Source: Rhopalosiphum padi
Lineage: Eukaryota > Arthropoda > Insecta > Hemiptera > Aphididae
Assembly: GCF_020882245.1 (NCBI RefSeq)
Contig: NC_083597.1
Coordinates: 51,686,152 to 51,750,151, forward strand
Direction: 5' to 3'
Length of the DNA stretch: 64,000 bases
This document shows, one piece after another, positions 51,231 through 64,000 of the stretch. A program made the translations under genes and the position numbers. The notes beneath the pieces were generated by a model. It made no database searches and was not told the DNA's origin. It worked only from the letters and a program-made list of their open reading frames with translations. Numbering within the stretch: the stretch's first letter is position 1; every line of letters begins with the position of its first letter.

Positions 51231-53270
51231 CTATGTAATGTGTAATGTTCACATTTTAATAAGATTGGATTTTACTGTAAGTTAGTAACTACTAGTTAAT
51301 TGTTACCTACTAGTAAAAAATTATACTTTATTTTTTCAAAAATATGATGGTTTTGAAATAAATTATAGAGTTAATAAACAAACGTACCCATTACATTGTG
51401 TTTTTTAAATACTACTTAAAAATTAAAGTGATGTTATTTTTATTTTTATTAATCTTATAATGTTTATAAAAAAAACTGTATTTAAGTATTTTCAGATCTG
51501 TTGGTTGCAGTTAGAATATTTATGAGAAACTTTGTTTTGTTTTCAATTTTTAATCCTGACTATAAAGAATTGGGTAAGTGGGTGTTGCTTTGCTGTACAA
51601 TAGGTTAATAATGGGTGTAATGGGTGGTGTGACATTTAAATACTATGAAATAAAATATTATATACAAGAAACAATTATGAACAAAGATGTTCTATCATCC
51701 TATATTATGACTAAGTAGGTTTGATAGCATTGTGAATAAAGTAATTAATTTTACTATGACATTAGTACAGCAGTAGGTTAAATTCATTTTTACGGGAAAA
51801 AAAATATAATAATATACTTACAATATAACTTCTTATGAAGAATCATGTATACAATTTTCAAAACTTAAAAATACAATAAAGACAACTTTTAACTACAAAA
51901 TAGTTTATTTTTTTTGCAATTTTGATAGGTAAATGTCAAGATATAAACTTATAATACTTATAAAAACAATTCATGACTTATGAATTATGATTATACTTAT
52001 ATTAAACTTTTAAGCTTTTTTACACAACAAAAAAAGTTTTATGGTTATTTGTGATCTGTGTTTTGTTTATATTTCAATAATATTAGTTATAGCCAAGTTG
52101 TCAGATCCTTTCTTTCATCATAGAAGGGGTTTATATAGGCAAGTTCTATACATTTTAATTATTTTTTAAATATAAAATATTGGTTGGTCGATTGATTCTT
52201 CTATTATTCTATCTCTATGATACAATTTATTTTATAAATTATTTTGTCATACAGTACATCTCAAATAGTGAACGCATTATGTATTTTATTAAATTGGCAT
52301 ACAGATTTGAAGGTACTTTGTATAGGCAACCCTACCGCACATTCAATATTTTCGCTATTTTCTATTTTCCTCATAAACTATTGCATAATATTTAAAAACT
52401 GTCGACTCATTTATAATTATATAATTGTCCAAATTCTGATTTTTTTATGAATTTTTGTCCAAAAATTCAATTTATTATTACGTTTTCAAAAATCTAACTC
52501 CAAAACTAAACCCTTTAATACTGGCCCCATCTAGATAAAATCTTCAAGGATCAACGCAGATGCGTCCCTAGATAATCTTCCAAATAGTAAAGGTTTTTCA
52601 ACTCAATTATTTAGACGGTAAGTGGCGATTTAAATTTAAAGTTTTCAAAAAATGAAATTGGCGGGAAATTTGATTTTAACAATTTCTTAATTTTAAAACT
52701 AAAATTCAACATTTTTGAGAACAGAAATTTGATCTCGAAGTGTCACTGCTATGAACCTCGAAGATATCGAAACGATACAACTATGAACTAATATTAAAAA
52801 GTTAGTATTTCAAGTTGAATCTCAAAATCTATAGATGAATATCATAATAACAACATATTATATCATGTTGTTAAAATAACGAGTTGTAAAATGCGAAGTT
52901 TTAGAAAAGTTATGTTGTATAACATAAAACTTTTTAAATATTTATTTTATTTACTTAATGCAAGTCTGCATAATATTCAACATTAGATACTTAAGTATGA
53001 AAAATTACGACACGGTACAATTTGTAAGCAAACGTCAAAGTCATATAATATTCTATGTAAATAAAAAAACTACATTACTTATTATACGTACAATTACAAA
53101 AGGTAGACCTTAAACACCTTTTCAAAAGCGTAAATATTCTTAATTTCGTACTGTGTTTCATCATTGTCTATGAGTACTATTATTACTTATTAGTACTGTA
53201 TACTTGCATTAAATTGTTAAATTTTAGGAAGGCATTCATATTTAGTAAAACACTAGGTAAGTATACGTAT

Positions 53271-54428
53271 TATTTAGAAATAGTTTTTCATCAAATCATA
53301 TCGAGAATCATGCGGCAATGATATGATATATTATAATTTTGAAAAATTCTTACGAAAAAACTATTCTCTACAGCTATAAAAGTTAGTTCCCTAGAGTCTA
53401 GACAATGGTTAGGCCCCTCAAAAAATTACCTCGTAGTTGGGTACCTTCGACCCCCCCCCGCTCAAATACATTTTTGAAAAACCTTAGTGGTCGTTTGACG
53501 TGTCTGAAACTCAAGATTCTGGTATTTTAGAGGATGCTGATCAAAAGTGGTATCTTTTGTCGAGACCGTAAAAGACGTTTTTACCCCACTTTGGGGCCTT
53601 GGAATTCCGAAATTTCAGTTTTTTAGTCGAGTGTTACTCGGCCGGGTTTCGATGTAGGGGCATAGTTTCTTCACCAAAAGTTTTGTTTTAAGTTATTTTA
53701 CATAAAATCTTTCGGTGGTCGGAGGGTCCTATGCCCCCCCTCATGGATATTTTGAAAAATGTTTATTTTTTGTTCCACGTTTCTGAAATTCGCAAGTTCG
53801 ATTTTTTGTAGATCCGTGATCAAAATCGGCGTCTTGTGTCGACACTGTAGGAGCCTTTTTTACCCCTCTTTTTGCCGTCGGAAATTAGGATTTTGCAGTT
53901 TTTTGACTTTGTCGCCACGGAACACTTAGACTTTGGGTGGTTAGAGCAATTTTTTTCCACGCATCGTTAAGAAATTTTTGTCAAAAATCGAACGGTATCA
54001 AAACCAAAGAAATCGGATGTTTTGTTGGGAAGTTATGATTTTCTTTTTCTTTTTTGGTACTTAGATTTTACGTATTTTCTGAATTTTTTGAAATTGAGTT
54101 TTTGTTCAATCTTTTTGAAATTCGAGTACTGACTTATAAATGCCATGACGAGTTATAAAGGTTCTATGGTCAAAATGCCTAGGATCATTATTTACCCCGT
54201 AATCGGGGTGCGAAAATAGTTGAAAATCGAATCACTTGTTTTTTTGTATACACATACGTTTCTTTATGGTATACCCCCGTATATCGATTTAACGAATTAT
54301 CTTTTTGAACTTTTTTTGAATTTTTTACTCGTTTTAGGTTAGTTTACGTTTCAACGTTTGGCAACTACGCCATCAGCATAAAAAAAAATTTATTTAGAAG
54401 TAATTTTTCATTAAATCACATCGATAAT
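53271..54428. repeat. diverged tandem repeat island between 38-bp direct repeats
   Basis: Between direct repeats at 53271-53308 and 54391-54428 (33 of 38 identical; TATTTAGAA...ATCGA.AAT) lies a stretch with clearly higher GC. It contains three diverged units anchored by GATCAAAAGTGG (53539), GATCAAAATCGG (53818) and GGTCAAAATGCC (54178), each followed by TTTACCCC and preceded by a TTTCTGAAA or TTTTTGAAA block. Periods are about 280 and 360 bp. No frame is conserved between units. It looks like an old transposon or satellite fragment of unknown family. Confidence 0.55.
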
Positions 54429-57400
54429 ACATTTATTTAATGTTTATACCCCTCGTTTATATAAGCAATTTCGTTGTATATATGAGATACGACCATCATT
54501 TTTAAAATGTACGACGCAGTCAGTCGATCACTCGATCGTAAGCCATACAATTTTTAATAAGTCGTTTTACTCTAACACTATATTTTATGATCCTTCATTA
54601 AGTAAAACTTTATTAACTATTCAGTATTCGACTCAATCAATAAATTAAATTCATCAACCAAAATTGTGTTGATATTTGATTTTCATTCCTTAAGAAGAAC
54701 CTACTACCAAACAATAAATTAAACAACCGTACAAGATCTGACTGGAACGGGATATAACAGTGTTAAATATCAACTAGGTACCTAGGTATCAATAATTGTT
54801 CATATAACTGATGAACTTTGAATTTCAATCATCAAAATTAACGATATATACTCCTAAAAAATGCTTATAATTAAATGTATATTGTTGTGAATGTATAATA
54901 ATATGACAAGTCTCAAAATGTATTAACGCTGAACAATAGGTATAATAAATTACAAAATTACAAGTGTAATATTATGTTTTCTATTCAAAAATTTGTCATT
55001 GTTCGTTTGTGGATGAGGTTAATCCCACATAGAAGAACGATAAATGGTGAAATCTAAAGATTATCGATAGAGAATTTTATGCAGATTCCATTTAAATGGT
55101 CAGTGTAATGAATTTTTCAGTAGTTAAATAGATAGCTTTCAAAAAGCATAAAAAAGCCAAAAAACAATACAAAATTAGCTTTATCAATATTATCATATAT
55201 TATAAATTAAGATAATGAATTATTAATTAGTATAACCATGGTTTTAGTTTTATAAGGTTACCACTTCGAATGTCTGATAAACAATTGCGGTTATGTTCAA
55301 TTTTTACGTAAATAATAATTATACGTTAATTTGATAATTTGTATTTTTTTAATTTTACTTTTTAGTATTTACGTTCTAAGTAGTTAGTTTTTGTATAATT
55401 AAATAATATGTTCTTTACCCTGTACAGTATACAAATTACAGATCTAAACAGTTCTCTTTAGATATGGTCTTCATCAGTCATTCTTATAGTCATTGGAAAC
55501 AACCGGTTTGCATAATATGTAGATTTGATTAACAGTATAACAGTATAATTATTTTTACTTTCTAGGTACAATGTATCGATAAATAATTGAAACCATTGCA
55601 AAAAACAAGTTAAATTCATGCTATCTACAACATTCATATTCAAATCTTCATAACTTAAATCATGTAAGTTCTGTATAGTGTTCCTAATGTGCCTATAATG
55701 TATTACTCATTTAAGGTTCATTACCTATTAGCATATCTGAAACAACTTAAGAGATACACTGACAAGATAATTATTTATCTTATAAAGTTGTAGTCAGTTG
55801 TTGGTTGATACCTGTGATTTTGTAATTGTTGGCTGATCAATTTTATAGTAGTAGTAAATGGTGATAGAATTACTATTTTATAATATTAAAAAGGTTGTAT
55901 ATATCTATATTGTTATTTTTTTACTTTTCTATATCAGGTATAGATAATAATAAATAATATAAGTATGTATACTTTAGGTACACAACTATAACACAAGGAT
56001 GTTTGCTATAATAATATTGATTAATGATTGGTTTCTATTTTATATTAATTTTCATTATAATACTGAGCTATTGAAACAATTTTCAAAATTATTTAGTTAA
56101 TATAATTTTTTTTTTCCTAATTATAGTTAGCAAGATACAGTAACTGAAGTATACATGTATCCAGGCCAATAAGGAGATAATTCTGTTTGGAAAAACATCT
56201 GAAAAAACTGTTCCTACTAACATAATTGTTTATCCAGTAAGGTAGAAGAGTTCATATTATCTGAATTACTATAGTGTGTCACTTTACTATTATAAAAGTT
56301 ATTTTATGAATACTATCTATATTTTATTAGTCTGTATATTATAGCCATAGCAACACAGGGGATCAATGCAATTTGATACTGCTATTAATTATGTTCATAA
56401 TTATTTAAGTTTTTATTTAACCCAAAACAATATTTTTAGATATTTATAGGCATTGTTACACATACAAAATAAGAGATTTAAATAATACATTCAATTTTAT
56501 AATATTCTACTCTTTCTTATAGAGGAAAGAAATAATATAAATTTTTATGTTTAATCAATATACATAATACATTGTCAAAATGCATTTAATGTATACTTAA
56601 AATCAGTATTGTATTTATTGCTATCTGGTTAACTGTCTGCTATTTTAGTGTTCATGTTTACCTATGTTTCATTTTTATCACAATAGTTTAAACATTTTAA
56701 ATAACCAGATATTCTATAATATTGTTATCATAATTAACAAATAAATAATACTACATTGGTGATGGTTATTTTACATTTATAATCAAAAAATGTACGCTTA
56801 TGGTTTTATTTATATGATTTTGTTTTATTTTTATAGTCTGCAAAGAAGAGATTCCAGATAAATTAGTATAATTGTGACTAACATGGACTACTCAAAAAAG
56901 ATGTGTTGTTCGCATACAAACTAATCGCTATCCAGCAAGTTGTCAATATTACTCTATTGATAAATATCTGATAATTGTTTATCAAACAAAGTTTGTTGGT
57001 TTAAATAAAATAAAAGAAAACTTGATACAAATATTATTGTTACAATTAATATTACTTTTTTTTACTTTAACTCCTTATAAGGTGTAAAAGGCTTTTATTT
57101 ATTGACTTTTTAATGTGTCAACAAACTAATTATTTTTATTCTTATTATTTTTACACTATTTAAATCAAATTTCATCTATAAAAACAAAAAAAATTGCATT
57201 CTTGAATCAATTAACCAAAGTAAACATAGGTTTATTTGCATGGCTAAATATTTCGTGAACGGTCACATAGATCCCTCGACAACTAGATCCCGGTGACTAA
57301 CTGAAGCAAGAGGATCCAATTGACGCATGAGGATCTAATTGTCGGGGTATTTCAATAATCATAAGGATCTTACAAATTAATTAATTTTGTAATTAGTATT

Positions 57401-58254
57401 GTTAACTTTTAATTATCAATGTATTTAAATGCTTTTACGTTATTATATCGTAGTAACACTAGTATAACAGTTGTTATCTAGCATAATCCATATAATTTTT
57501 GTTTAATAAAAAATTAAAACATATTTTCTATTATAACCTAATGTTTTAATAATACACGCATAAATTATTTCATAAATAAAGCTTTATAGTATAGGTATAA
57601 TTATCTATTTTGTTTTAAGTTATTACAAAATTATTATTTAAAGACACCAATCCACGTATTATTATTTAACACTAACAATGAAGTATTCAAAATATTATGT
57701 AGATTAGTTTTAAGTTGTTTATGCCATAACTTATTAACACCTGCAGTGGCGGCTCCGGGCTCGTCAAGGGTCTTTGAGACGGCGGACTCAGCATAAAAAA
57801 AAGTAGTAAAGCAATAAAAAATTTTAAAGAAAATTGTAGTACCTATAATTTAATATTTTTGTCTATTTGGGAAATAATTAGGATGGTCTTCGATATTAAT
57901 ATTGATTATTGATAATATTATAATATTTTTACATTAATAATGAGAAGACGGATGTCATTCAATAATAATACGGGCAAAAATTATCGATAACAACAAGTCA
58001 ACAACTAATTACAAATTTATGCGATGCCAATGGCAGAAACTTTGAACGAGTCTAGTCATCTCAATGTCCTGAACAACATTTATACAATCTACCCCACCCT
58101 CCGCCTTGTCATGCATATAAAATTTGTATACGTACACAATTGAGTCTCTCGAACGGCAGACTCCCGAATAAATTTAAATGTCTGGTTAATAATAATATTA
58201 CAACATAATAATACAGTACATAATCTATGTATATGGATCTATCATATTAATCTA

Positions 58255-58515
58255 TCATCTATGGTAATCATCAATTTTCGCTATTCGTCGGAGACGATTG
58301 ACGGTTGTAATAATTTTAACGGAGAAAAAAATAGACGTACAAATCGTTAAACCGTACTTTAACATATATAATATTTTACACGCATATGCCGTTCTGTTCA
58401 GCTTATTTTTATGAAATATCTCAATATCTTCAATTCGAAATGTGGTACAAAGACGGACGAGGAAAGGTGTTCCTGGGTCGGCGATGTGGTTACTGAACGT
58501 GTGGAAATATGACAC
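58255..58515 (-). pseudogene. unit U1, copy 3: 86-aa frame
   Basis: Same frame as 2150-1887 with one codon deleted (KILYIML becomes KILYML) and no stop gained. The in-frame loss is compatible with a tolerated protein change but is only one event. Confidence 0.4.
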
Positions 58516-61500
58516 AACTGAGTTTCACAAAAAAAATCAATATTTACGTGAGTTTGATTTTCTATACTTTTGGAGCTTTAATTTACTTTTTTAGACATAA
58601 AATAAATACATACTTATTGCACCGGACAATCTGCTACACGACGGGTGACGTATACGTATGCATATTTTATTACCGAACGCGCGATACATAAAATACGTGA
58701 GACCAAAAATACATAATCGTCATATTAGTATATTAACAGACCCATTTTATATAATAATTTATATTTATATTAATTGTATAAATAGCATTTTTCATTTTTA
58801 ACTGGCTGAGTACTTGACTAATTTAAGTTTTTTTTATCCCTAACAAAAATAGAGAGTTTTCTGAAAAGACGCATTAATATATTTTTTTATAATTGTCTAA
58901 ATTTTGAATTTTGATGACATTATTAGATATTCATTTCATATTTTTGTGATAACTATTTCTGCTCAACCGATTTTTGTTTTTTTGTAGTAATGTAAAAACG
59001 AATACCTGTAGTTATTTGAAAATTTCACCAAATGTTAATGTTTGCATTTCTTATACATAATATAATTTTCAAAATATTTTGACTATACACTTATAAGATA
59101 AAATAACAATAGCATACTACCATAAATAGATGCATTTATTATATATATATATTAATATCGCAAATTATCTGAGCATATTAACATTAGAACCTATTGATTA
59201 TTTTAAAATCAGTAAAAAATAGTATAAGTAGGTATGTATTATTCCTAAACACTAGTTAGAACTTAAAAATATTATATGAAAATAAGTAAAAATAGTATGA
59301 GTATGTATTATTCCTAAACAGGACGGCACCGAAACGGAAATGATATAGTCACATGTGTATATATTAACGAGTCGAATGTGAATAACTGCTTGTATTTAGA
59401 AATTGATTTTATTGGTTTTGTAAGTCGTTCTTTATTATACGTAGATCATAATCTATTAACTATTTAGTATGTAATATCAGTTTAATGATTAAACTTTTAA
59501 ATATTTTTAAAATTATTAATCATTTAGTTCAGCCAACCCGTAAACTGCTGTATAGCTACTTATAGTAGGTGACTACAATACTACATGTAGACTAGGTTAA
59601 GTATGTCACTCTAACGAATTTGTACAATTTGAATTCAATTTTCAATGTATAATGCATTAATGCATTGTGTACACTGTACAATGTAAAATAATGCTGGTCG
59701 AAGATGGTCTTATTTGTGAGAAATTTTACCAAACAACTATTGAAATAATAAAATTATAATTTAAAAAAAAATTCAGGATATACAATTATTATGGTTTTAC
59801 GTATGAAATTAATTAGATATCAAAAGTTTCGTATGCAAGACAGCTGAAATATAAAAATAAATCCTATAATATCACAAAGAGTTCTATAAAAAAACATATG
59901 ATCTATCATATTATCATAATATTTACCATCCATGGCAAACGACAATCGTCGTCATTTGTAGGAGACTATTAACCATTCTAATAATTTTATCGAACAGTCG
60001 TCAAACAACAGCCTTCAGTACATGACGAGTACTCTCATTTTCAAAAAATATTTCAATAATTCCATTCCGAAGCGTAAAGAAGACGAATGAAACTATAGCT
60101 GTTTCTTCGGTGACGGTGCACGTTTGAACTTTAATATGGCACAGCTTGATTTCGTCGAAAAGCGTCGAAGGATACTTACGTAGGTTAATTTTCCTATTAT
60201 TTTAGGGGAGGAATAAATTTAATTTTTATACTTTAAATAAATATTTATTGACTTGTACAAGCTGCCACCCCGATTACTTAGACCTATATTTTATTTCCAA
60301 TAATAGCCGGCAACCGGCGGGGTATTGTATACGACCCGTTTTAATTGTTTTAAATTCTTAAACGATGAAATCTTTTTTTTAATATTTTATTATTTTAAAG
60401 TTCTAGATAATATTTTTTTTCATAGTAAATAATTTAAGAATATAAAATTTTTATTGTCCGCAAACTGTTTTTAATTTGTGATGAGAGTTCTAAAAGGTTA
60501 AAGTTAAAAAATAGCCAAGAATAAAATAAATTCGTCAATTATACCTTGGATCCTGGACGTAGCAATGAATGTATATTGATTTTAAAATAACTTAGTTTTT
60601 TTTTCTATTTGTTATGAATTCTTATAGCAAATATGATATATTTAGAACTTTGGGTGGTTAATAGTAAAATAAAATAAAAATTTCAGATCTTGTCATAATA
60701 TCGGAAATACTGGAATCATTACGCTATATACTTGTATAATTTCGACAAAATTAATTAATTTACTAAGTTTTAATTCAAAGATGCTAATCATAGAATGTTG
60801 AAAATTTTACCAACTGTCTACATTATGATTTCCTATACATTGTATAATTATAAAAACATTTTAACAATTTTAAATACTTATATTTTTTTTTTTTTAAACC
60901 AATAAAAATTATTGATAGCAAATATGATTTGAAATTTAATACAGTGTTCCTCATCAGTCACTAAATTACTACAATAAAAAATGTATAGTCACAATATTAT
61001 ATTTTTATAAAGTTAAAAATCAAAATTTTGACAAATTTTGTCTAAATCTATACAATTTTCAAATTATTTTTTCATCAGATATTTATATAATATTGTCTTT
61101 TTATATAAAAATTTAATATAGTAATTCTCATTAGTTTTTTTTAAATATAACAAATATCAAAGGTTTACTGGAAAGTCACATTATTTTTTACGACTGAAGT
61201 ACAATATTTTATAACTTATTGAGTAGTAATTTTTCATCCCAAAACAAAACTATTTCTTGTAAAACGATTTTTATATTGTGTTATAGACTATAATACTATA
61301 CATAGTTTAAAAACAAATAATCTTATACATTGATAACTTATAGTCTTAACTAATTTTTTATTAGAGTATTTCTTATTATTTTTTATTATATTTTCAAACT
61401 ATATATATATAAACAAGTTTGAACAGCGCCGAACAGCGTCGAAGAATATTTACGTAAGTTCATTTTCCCATAATTATGGAATATTAAATTTATCTTTTAT

Positions 61501-61606
61501 ACTTAAAATAAATATTTATTGACGTGTACAAGCTGCTATACTTGGATGACAGACTTAATTAAAAATTTTTTTTTTATTTTTTTTTTTTATCTTTTAATTT
61601 CTAGAC

Positions 61607-61831
61607 TTAATTTAAAGTTCTAAACAATATTTTTTTGCATAGTAAATAATTTAAGTATATTAAATTTTTAATCTTTTCTTGCCCGCAAACAGTTTTTAGT
61701 TTGTGAATGTGGCCCGAGAGTCCAAAAACGTTGACCACTGGTCCAGTGTATAAAATAGCCAAGAATAAAATTAAGTCATCAAGTATACCTTGGATCCTGG
61801 ACATAGCAATGAATGTATATTTATTTGACAA
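61607..61831 (-). pseudogene. unit U4 block, copy 3: 74-aa frame
   Basis: Identical peptide to 6859-6635 (includes LSGHIHKLKTVCGQEK). The tail block of U4 was lost in the deletion at about 61432. Confidence 0.35.
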
Positions 61832-63302
61832 TTGTGTAGTTTCTTTTCTATCATAAATTATTGTAGCAAATATGATCTATTTAGTACTTTGCAGGGTGGT
61901 TAATAGTAAAATAAAATAAAAAATTTCGAATCTTGTCATAATAACGAAAACAAAAAAACAAATGTATTATTAGTTATTACGCTATATACTTGTATAATAT
62001 CGACAAAATTAATTTATTAATTTAATTTTAATTAAAAAATGCTAATTATAGAATTTTGAAAAATTTACCAATTATCTACATTATGATTTCTCTATAGTTA
62101 AATTGTATAATTTTAAAAGCATTTTCACTATTTAAAACAATTATTAAGTCAAAAAAAATTATAAATATGCAAATATGATTTAAAATTTAATATAGGCTTC
62201 TTCATCAATCGTTCACTAATTTACTGTTATAAAAAATGTATAGTCACGGTATATTTTATAAATGTTTAAAATTAAAATTTTGATTGTATTCGGCTAAATC
62301 TATAAAATGTACAAATTAATTTTTTCGTTAGATATTCATATAAATATTTTCTTTTTATAACTACAATTTAAAAATATTATATTGGAATTCTCATTAGTTT
62401 TTTTTAAATTAAAACAAAAATAATATGTTTACTGGAAAGTCACATTATTTTTTATGACTATTTGAAGTTCAGTACTATACCTATAACTTATTAAATGTTT
62501 ATTATACACCCACCCTAAAAATAAATATTTTTTCTCAAATATTTTTTATATTTTGTTATAGTTCAATAACGAATAATCTTAGATACTTTAATTAAATTCT
62601 TATGAGAGTATTTCTTACAAATAGTATTTTTTCAAAATATTTTGAAATTATGTATATTTACGATATTATATATTTTGTTATTATTTAAAACATTATTTGT
62701 AGGGACATAAAAGTTTTTTGTACATGTTATACTATACGTACACAATGGCATTGTTGACATACGTAGATTAATCTTAAGATATTATTTATTCAAATTATTT
62801 TACGAAAGGGTTGTACCTATTAACTCAAAAGTATATAACAAGAATATAATACGGTATAAATTATATTTATTATTTATACAATATTATAATAATAACTATA
62901 ATAAATGCAATGTTTTCGGAAAAAATGTAGCTTGTCAAACTTTACACAAAAATAATACTAATACTTAGCAATATCAATCAACATATAATATTATAAGTCA
63001 TAATATATCAAAATTATACTTATTAATGAAGGTTGACTGACTGTCTTTTTCAAATTACTTTTATTACAGTAATAAACTTAATCACTAATATATACAGCAA
63101 CACTGTAATAATTACTTCTTTATCTTTAATTTAATGTAATTTTTGATTATTTTGTAAAATGGTACTGAAAATTGAATTCCTCAAAGCATTGACTAGGTAC
63201 TATTTGTTACATGAAACCATAATAAAGGAAATGTATGAATTTGTTTCTATTATGATAGGTGTCTTCAGATATATATATGTAAGTTTACATGTAAGAATAT
63301 GC

Positions 63303-64000
63303 AGTGGCGGTTTTGGTTGTATTTTTTTGGTGAGGCAACTTATGTATCACTCCCCCCTTCATAACAAAAATTAAATTTCATAATTATGGAATTTGAAAAT
63401 ATAAAAATAATTATTATTATAATAAAATATAATAATATAATTAAATTACTTTAATGTTAAATCAAAGCACGACAAGTGACAACACGCGTAAACAAATTTA
63501 AACGAATAAGCACGACTGCACGAGCGATGATTCGAACGAGAAAGATAGAAACATTATAAACTAAAAATGAAATCGGTTTCATCAGGCGCTATGACGATAA
63601 TAACGGTTTATGATTATCCAATATCAATATTATGTTGTTGTTGAACGAGCCGTAGACATGGCTGCGGGCTGACCATAGTACTACATATATTTTTGGTATC
63701 AGAGGCGATGAAAAAGTCGCCTCACTATGATCCACGGTTATCTACACCTGTAGATAACCGTGCTATGATCATTTGCGCAATTCAGCTTATTTAACAGTCG
63801 CGTGCATTTGCGTAGTCCGTACATTCGCATGTGTGTGTAATTAATGTACACAAGTTACAATTCTGACGTCATCGGAATATTTCCGTCGGCTGAATATGAG
63901 CGTTTGTTTACGGAATTATTATTTCGTGCATTTCTTATCGGTTTATTGCTGTTTTTGGTAATAAACACGGAATAATATTATACTATAATAAAATAAATGA
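63303..64000. other. unrelated sequence, probably another transposon, to window end
   Basis: The switch occurs at CAGTGGCGGTTTTGG (63302 onward), which resembles the start of hAT-type elements. The downstream sequence is less AT-rich (63470-63900) and contains the 30-bp hairpin described separately. The opposite end is not in the window. The frame 63159-63374 spans the junction and is artefactual. Confidence 0.4.
63733..63762. repeat. 30-bp perfect hairpin between 8-bp direct repeats
   Basis: CACGGTTATCTAC, loop ACCT, GTAGATAACCGTG: a 13-bp perfect stem. It is exactly bounded by CTATGATC at 63725-63732 and at 63763-63770. This is the geometry of a tiny insertion with an 8-bp target duplication, or of an excision remnant in which only hairpin ends stayed. 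Confidence 0.7.

Larger units (their letters stand above)
49630..57253. other. 7.6-kb gene-poor AT-rich region
   Basis: No exon chain could be built on either strand. It contains a hAT-like MITE (51080-51230), a less AT-rich diverged tandem repeat (53410-54250) flanked by 38-bp direct repeats, and C-runs near 51116 and 53451. Short frames at 50440-50625, 52180-52450 and 55458-55643 lack recognisable content and splice context. 56840-57010 has an acceptor-like TTTTATAG and AATAAAATAAAA further on, so a non-coding transcript cannot be excluded. Confidence 0.5.
57254..63302 (+). mobile_element. giant TIR element, copy 3 (left part only, rearranged)
   Basis: Begins GTGAACGGTCACATAGATCCC as in copy 1 and follows it to about 61432, where it jumps from the equivalent of about 4678 to about 6536, a deletion of about 1.9 kb with short GTTTGAA homology. 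It then continues to the equivalent of about 8340 and breaks off at 63302. About 100 bp near 61505-61600 has no counterpart in copy 1. The satellite and right terminus are absent. Flank TAAATATTT precedes it; no target duplication can be tested. Confidence 0.75.

Noticed and set aside
52180..52450. Two overlapping 70-codon frames
   Set aside because: AT-rich, two phases of one stretch, no domain or splice signals.
56840..57010. Possible small gene with ATG at about 56883
   Set aside because: The frame stops after about 13 codons; only a non-coding transcript could be argued.
63159..63374. 71-codon frame
   Set aside because: It crosses the junction between copy 3 and unrelated sequence, so it is a by-product of the fusion.

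Overview
The window looks like nuclear DNA of an insect, most likely an aphid. It is very AT-rich, has compact multi-exon genes with 50-300 bp introns and GT-AG borders, and is packed with DNA transposons. The aphid call is inference from base composition and repeat style. No bacterial, organellar or CRISPR features were seen.

Five host genes can be rebuilt exon by exon with the reading frame closed at every junction. They are WDR35/IFT121 (+, 16347-22340, 22 exons, 1158 aa, intraflagellar transport), gamma-SNAP/NAPG (-, 26078-23439, 9 exons, 303 aa, SNARE recycling), ARMT1 of the DUF89 family (-, 44308-41756, 8 exons, 445 aa, damage-control phosphatase), PTGES2 (+, 45736-47078, 4 exons, 387 aa, glutaredoxin/GST-like) and LLPH (-, 49629-48343, 2 exons, 131 aa, nucleolar). 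WDR35 and NAPG are convergent, ARMT1 and PTGES2 divergent, PTGES2 and LLPH convergent. They look like unrelated housekeeping or ciliary genes, not one pathway. A possible last exon of a sixth gene lies at 83-154.

More than half of the window is one giant repeat family. Copy 1 (340-15930) is 15.6 kb, has short imperfect terminal inverted repeats and a perfect 9-bp target duplication (TATATTGGC). Copy 2 (26347-40332) is inverted, so copies 1 and 2 bracket the WDR35-NAPG pair. Copy 3 (57254-63302) is rearranged and truncated. No transposase was recognised. The element carries arrays of a 16-19 bp motif at both ends, five or six diverged internal units that keep the same short peptides on one strand, and a 420-bp-period satellite whose monomers each contain an exon-like reading frame. 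This element is the best candidate for something undescribed.

Smaller elements are a perfect 198-bp-arm fold-back in a WDR35 intron, hAT-like MITEs at 12296-12568 (copied at 27808-28078), 41173-41516 and 51080-51230, a pogo/Tigger-like MITE at 14787-15059, and a 30-bp hairpin between 8-bp direct repeats near the right edge. The stretch 49630-57253 has no convincing gene.
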